A stretch of DNA of 64,000 bases from the NCBI RefSeq assembly GCF_932526225.1, contig NC_064038.1:8369070-8433069 (forward strand), given 5' to 3'. Position 1 is the first letter of the stretch; every line of letters starts with the position of its first letter. Shown piece after piece: positions 59,427-64,000 of the stretch. The translations under genes and the position numbers were made by a program. Origin of the DNA: Nematostella vectensis. Lineage: Eukaryota > Cnidaria > Anthozoa > Actiniaria > Edwardsiidae. Below the pieces are notes generated by a model. It was given only the letters and a program-made list of their open reading frames with translations, ran no database searches and was not told the DNA's origin.

Positions 59427-59748
59427 TTATTTGCCTAATGTAAATTCCCATACAGTCCCCGTGGGAATGGGAGATCTAAGACCAGGCAATTTCAGGGGTT
59501 TGGGGATGGACAAAGCGGCACTAAGTTCCAGGGGGTCGATGTCGGGATTTGTCTTTTGGTGAGGGTATAAATATCGAGCAATGTAGTCAGGAAATAGATC
59601 GGGTCGTTTCCCAAATAGTGTTCTAGCGAGGCTTTGGTAGGTCGGAGATGGAAGCTTGGAGGTAAACAACCTGCAAAGGAATTAGGGGTAAGGGGCTAGA
59701 TAGAGAAAAAATCCGACCTGACATGCAAAAAATCCAAAGGTCCGCCAT
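59427..59748 (-). CDS. Candidate two-exon small protein, unrecognised
   Basis: Exon 59748-59723 starts MADLWIFC at AAGATGGCGG, the same start context as SNUPN. Exon 59670-59427 follows a TTCCTTTGCAG acceptor and ends with TAA. Phases fit (2, then 1 base) and give 89 residues. The body (KLPSPTYQSLARTLFGKRPD, then LFPDYIARYLYPHQKTNPDI and a Pro-rich LGLRSPIPTG-like end) looks like real protein, with no membrane segment. The intron would be only 52 bases with a weak donor (GTCAGG). It could instead be the last exon of a larger gene. Confidence 0.4.
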
Positions 59749-59964
59749 CTTCTGGAAACGCCTCATTTTTAGCATTATGCCAGACATCTAGCTTCGTGTA
59801 TAATGACGACAATTTCGAGAAAGCATATCAGAAAGCGTGAGATTTTAGAGAATGATTTTAACTAACGATTCTCATAATAAACAAAAATTCTCTTCTGCCA
59901 AAATTGTCAAAATTGATGCTGATGCTGATGTCAAAATTGATGCTGAATATTCGAGAAAATTCTA

Positions 59965-60133
59965 GTACAGGGGGTATAACCTCGAGATAGTCGGTCCAGG
60001 CCGTCCCATCCAAGGTGTGTATTTTAGCTGGTAGCGTGATACGCACATAAAAGTCGTCCCTTTCCCTTGGGTAGAAACCCCTGTTATACGCGTAGCTTTA
60101 GTCAGGTCGATTTGAAGGTATTCGACCCCTATC
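59965..60133 (-). pseudogene. Broken discoidin (F5/8 type C) domain exon
   Basis: After an ATCATGCAG acceptor-like end the minus strand reads EYLQIDLTKATRITGVSTQG, the core of discoidin domains, then VSRYQLKYT, and in another frame LDGTAWTDYLE, the next conserved block. At least one frameshift separates them. It is a dead exon unless the sequence has errors. It lies between the small candidate gene and the PAN-like exon on the same strand. Confidence 0.55.
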
Positions 60134-60239
60134 TGCATGATTAAAAGTCTGTCTTTTTATCCCTTTTGAGGCACAAGAAATGTATTTGCATTTTTGGGTT
60201 AAGTCCTTGATTCATCTTTTTTCTGTGCGGAAATATCTG

Positions 60240-60560
60240 GGTAGTTAGATGTCTGTGCGTCTCCTTATGTCTGTCTGCTTTCCCTCTGTCTGGGTAATTA
60301 TCTGTATGTGTGTCTGCTTATGTCTGTCTGTCTCACGCCTGTTTGGGAATTTAGAAAAAACTAGATGGTCTTCGTAGGCGTGGTGTAACCAATCTATAAA
60401 CAACGCAAGGTGGAAAAACTGTGTTGCATTATATACGCCTTTGTGAAACAGAGTTGTTGAGTTTGTCGGAACAAAAGGCATATCTACTTTGCTCTGCCTG
60501 TCTCGCGTCTGTCTTGGTGTCTGCCTGTCTCGCGTCTGTCTTGGTGTCTGCCCGTCGCAC
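60240..60560. repeat. TCTG-rich low-complexity tract
   Basis: Scattered TGTCTGTCTG runs; at 60,496-60,550 a 33 bp unit (GCCTGTCTCGCGTCTGTC) is present twice with a third, degenerate copy. Confidence 0.6.
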
Positions 60561-60589
60561 GTATGTCGGGGTAGTTATATATCAATATG

Positions 60590-60750
60590 TGCACCCCCCC
60601 TTCAATATTTTAAAAAAATTATAAGGAAATGACCAAATGACCAAGCTGGGGCGTGGCTGTGCCCCCCCCTAATATTTTCATGTTTCTTTATTGTGCTCCC
60701 ACAGCCCCCCCCCCACTCCTCCAAATATTACGTTGACTGCTACGGCTCTG
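60590..60750. mobile_element. MITE copy, left end missing
   Basis: Matches 59,175-59,311 (GTGCACCCCCCC, ATAAGGAAATGACC, GGCGTGGCTGT) and ends GACTGCTACGGCTCTG, the right terminus of the family. Confidence 0.6.
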
Positions 60751-61340
60751 CAGAGCAGGGGATATTTAAATGAATTTTGAGTTAATTATATAAATAGATA
60801 AATAAATAAACCTATTGTTTGCTATTTTTTAAAGTATTTTTCATAACTTTCCGAAGAATTACATTCTCCTCACCGTTTGAGTTCATTTAGACCATGCATT
60901 GAAATATTATATGGCTGATGCTGTTAAAACATTAATAAAAAGACTATGGATGGTGATGTTTCTGTTGGAAATCGTCGGCGAGCAGAATAGTATTGAAAAC
61001 CGAAGTAAGCGATCCATCCAATCAGCAACTTCGGACGGGACATTGTCTCCTTGTCCATAATGGGGGCGAGAAGGGTCTACATGTCGATAATCAGTTACGG
61101 TTTCAGTAATTTGTTGGTACTCGAATTGATCTATGTCTACTATCGATGTTCTAAGTACATGACGCGTGCAACCATAAAATGTCTGAAGTAGTTGGTAGAT
61201 ATTTTGCCGGCCGTCGGAGTAAAGCCCATCTGGACCCTGTTATGGGCTTTAAATACAAGAAAACAAACGCCGCCTTGTTTGACTACTGGCGTCAATAGAA
61301 TGGCCACACATCATAGTAAGTGTGAGCACTATTCACGCAC

Positions 61341-61649
61341 CAGCATCGTGATCACGTCGTACTTGTGATCGCTGACTTCCACACCGTTTCCTTGCTGCTC
61401 AGCATCAAGAAGATGACACGAGTGCATGCCATCTTTCCCTTTGATCTTGAGGAAGTTGACGGAGTTACACGAATCCAAGAACCGAGAACACTCGCGGACG
61501 CACGCGAAATCATCATAAGCACGAATCGTTCGATGTACTTTGGCATTCAGCTTCTTCCCTTCTTGTTTGGAAAAGGTGAATGATCTCTGGAGATGAGAAG
61601 CGCAGAGGCTCAACATGGAGATTACAAAAACGAGCCGTATGAGCCACAT
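61341..61649 (-). CDS. First exon of a second secreted PAN-like gene
   Basis: ATG at 61,649 opens a signal peptide (MWLIRLVFVISMLSLCAS), then a cysteine pattern FACVRECSRFLDSCNSVNF and SCHLLDAEQQ like that of the pentraxin gene exon 1. It reaches a possible donor (CTG then GTGCGT at 61,340) in phase 0, the same phase as the other PAN-like exon; read through, it stops at 61,329. Length 103 codons. Downstream exons are not found with confidence; the broken discoidin exon 1.2 kb further on may be a former partner. Confidence 0.55.
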
Positions 61650-63050
61650 TTCGCATATAACCGCACCTAAGGCAACTAAACGAGTGAATCATCGTGACTC
61701 ATGTTTTGGATTTTTGTTGAAGCGCAGAAACTAAATCCTACTATATAAATTAATGTTTTCTTATTGATAAAAACGTCTTCATAAACCAAACTTACATGCG
61801 ACGTTGGATTTCTTTCAAACAAAACGGCTTGTGTTTTAAGATGGTTATCCTCTTAACAGGACATCGGAAGGCAAACATTTCCCATTCCAAGAAAACTCCA
61901 ATAAGATCTAATAATGTTAGATTAAATCTTTACGTAATAATCTCCGATGATTTTAAACGGAAAACGCAAAATATATTTCAAAATTGTAAAAGCAGTGTGT
62001 CTATTGGAAGTTTCTCTAAGGATATGACCGATAATTTAGAACGGATGGCCTTTGCGTATTTTTATAGATTCTTTAGTATCTTGAGGGTTGAGGTTTCCGT
62101 TAGCCCTCCGGAAGTAAAATAGTGACAATACTGCTTTAAGGACCAAAAGTACCTGGCATCACGTACCCAGCATGATCAGTCTAGACAAATTATTAAAAAT
62201 CCGTGCCAACATTTTCCACTTTTCTCTTCAGCCAAATGCATTTATGTGAAAGTAAAAATAGGAGGCAAGCAGTTGAGTGAGCTAGTAAATTAATTAAATA
62301 TTATCTGCGCAAGCGGGTGAGAGTGAATTAATGAGTGACTAAGTAACTAAGAAACTACGAGAGTGCGAGCAAGCATAGCAAGCAGCTTGCAAGCATGTAA
62401 GTAGGTAAGTGAAGCGAAGTTGCATTAAAAAGTATTGAAAGTATAATTCAAAACAAACCAGAGGCAATTGTCCAATGACTGTCTTTTTAAAAATGTCTTA
62501 ATTACTACTAGCTCTCAAACTGCATATTGGTTGACTCTACTGTCTTTTCTCAGTTTTCTGGGGTTGCAAATACAATTTATAAACACTAGTTATAAAAAAT
62601 AGATATCCCAAACAGACAATATTAACAATAGATACCTGACGATAAGTAGGATTAAGGGTCATTACGAAACGCTCTTTAGCAGCAAAGAACACACAGCTGG
62701 CAGAGTGACCGGCTAATCCAACATGGTAATCAAATACTTAAGGTTTTTCAAATTCTGTTGCGAATAAGAGGACTATATCTTCAGATTGTAAATCTAATTT
62801 CTATCTTTGGTTGTCAAATTTCTCTTCACATTTGCCGTCGCCTTGCAGAGCGTGTGAAGACTTGGCCATTCGGCCTCGTGCTTCCCTTGGTTACGTACAA
62901 GAGATTTCCATACGCTGGTAGGCAAGTTCCAATCACTCTGGAATAAATTATAAACTTGTGACCAATCAAATTCCATAGACATCTTAGCAATTCAGCAAAT
63001 CAGGTTACAGTGTTAAAACGCCCATTCGACCAGCTCTTGATCGAGGAACC
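61650..63050. other. Intergenic, nothing recognised
   Basis: AT-rich. A patch at 62,300-62,420 has degenerate GCAAGCA and GTGAGTGA words. A plus ORF at 61,796-62,122 has no family resemblance. Confidence 0.4.
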
Positions 63051-63054
63051 ATTT

Positions 63055-63185
63055 TATAAGAACCTTTTTTATAGGAACGTTCAGCCTGAGATTTCACAAA
63101 ATTTTAAGAACATGCTAAGAACATGCCGAGGCTAAGATAGCAGTAAAATATCGATTTTTTTAGTGTGATGTGTTCTAAAATGCAG
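63055..63185. repeat. Dispersed repeat, copy 2
   Basis: Same element as 905-1035, with AGCCTGAGATTTCAC, AACATGCCGAGGCT and TTCTAAAATGCAG in the same order and orientation. Confidence 0.55.
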
Positions 63186-63189
63186 ATTC

Positions 63190-63275
63190 AAATTGTCTTG
63201 ACAATGACAACCTTGAATATTATTTGCATTTGTTTATTTCCGGAGGCGGATATAGGATTTAGAAAGGGGGGGAGG

Positions 63276-63306
<31 letters not shown>

Positions 63307-64000
63307 GGGGGAAGTGTGTGACCTTTTTGACAGTCGGTCGCGATTTTTTTAAAGAATATATATTTCATGTTACAGTTTTTTTTTTTTACAAAATCTCGGG
63401 AATACTTTTATTTTCTCTGTTTGTGAAAATCGCGTCACTTATCAAAGTTTTGAATTACAGAGAACCAAAAGCATATAGCAGCTGCTACGGATTTTAATGG
63501 AGGTACTTAGAAAAGAGAGATAACGCCATCCGCCATGGTTGCGCTGCCATAAAACAGCTACAGAACATTGCGTATCCTATCGTACAACCCAACAAATTTT
63601 GCAAAAATCTTCCAGGCAGCATCCTTGATATTTGGCACCCGGTGCTGACTTTGCTATTCCCACATAACCTCCTTTCTTATTCGAGCTCATTGATGAGCTC
63701 ATTTGCCTATGCCCGCGGCAGTAGGTCAAGTCAACCTCATTTTTAGCCAGGGATTCTGCTTGTATCGCTGTTGCTAAGGCTTTGCCAGTGGGGCATGTTG
63801 ATGAGTTCCTTGCAGCTTCAGTTTGCTTGTCCACTCTACTATGCGGAGCATGAATTTGCCAGTTGCGCTGTCTAGCGTGTGGTAATATATACGAGTGGAT
63901 ATAGGAAGTTGGAAAAGTCTGACACTCGAATAATACATTTTAAAGAATGCTAGATAGATATATAGAAAAAAATAAGGGGCATCTTGATCCGTTACAGCCG
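63190..64000. other. Right edge, no gene supported
   Basis: Contains a GT-rich and then poly-G tract at 63,267-63,311. A minus ORF at 63,577-63,834 has no convincing match or splice frame. Confidence 0.4.

Noticed and set aside
63577-63834. 85-codon minus-strand ORF as a gene
   Set aside because: No ATG at its start, no recognised domain and no convincing splice sites.

Overview
The window reads as nuclear DNA of an animal, most likely an anthozoan cnidarian (sea anemone or coral). The grounds are an AT-rich background, genes split into short exons by GT-AG introns, mosaic secreted proteins built from PAN-like, EGF, pentraxin and discoidin modules, a lineage-type orphan GPCR, and many Penelope-like, LINE, SINE and MITE copies. 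The phylum is an inference from these features; nothing was searched. The window has no operons and no prokaryotic signals.

Layout. (1) About 0-13 kb, minus strand: one large gene running off the left edge. Its exons encode a signal peptide with a PAN-like cysteine-rich module, six EGF modules and at least one and a half pentraxin modules. All ten exon phases match. A 6.7 kb intron holds a dead Penelope-like element, a MITE and a small ORF. (2) 13-19.3 kb: a tRNA-derived SINE, an AT-rich repeat and decayed retroelement pieces. (3) 19.7-31 kb: a nested segmental array with a 6.7 kb unit followed by a 4.5 kb unit, each built from smaller tandem units. (4) 31.7-40.2 kb: a G-rich satellite of about 31 bp units, split by two oppositely oriented LINEs with long intact reading frames. 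(5) 41.4-43.4 kb, plus strand: an intronless rhodopsin-class GPCR whose C-terminal tail is a 39 bp minisatellite that continues past the stop codon. (6) 44.5-54.2 kb, minus strand: a complete ten-exon snurportin-1 gene (415 residues). Its introns carry a (TATGG)n tract, an inverted pair of Penelope 3' ends with a hammerhead-ribozyme-like core, a 78 bp minisatellite touching an exon, and a purine-rich repeat. (7) 54.3-64 kb: mostly non-coding, with MITEs, a possible two-exon small gene, a broken discoidin-domain exon and the first exon of a second secreted PAN-like gene.

The genes do not form a pathway. The secreted pentraxin and PAN genes point to extracellular recognition or matrix roles, snurportin is housekeeping snRNP import, and the GPCR is an orphan receptor. 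The most notable non-genic structures are the ribozyme-bearing Penelope palindrome, the LINE-split satellite, the two-level segmental array and the minisatellite-coded GPCR tail.
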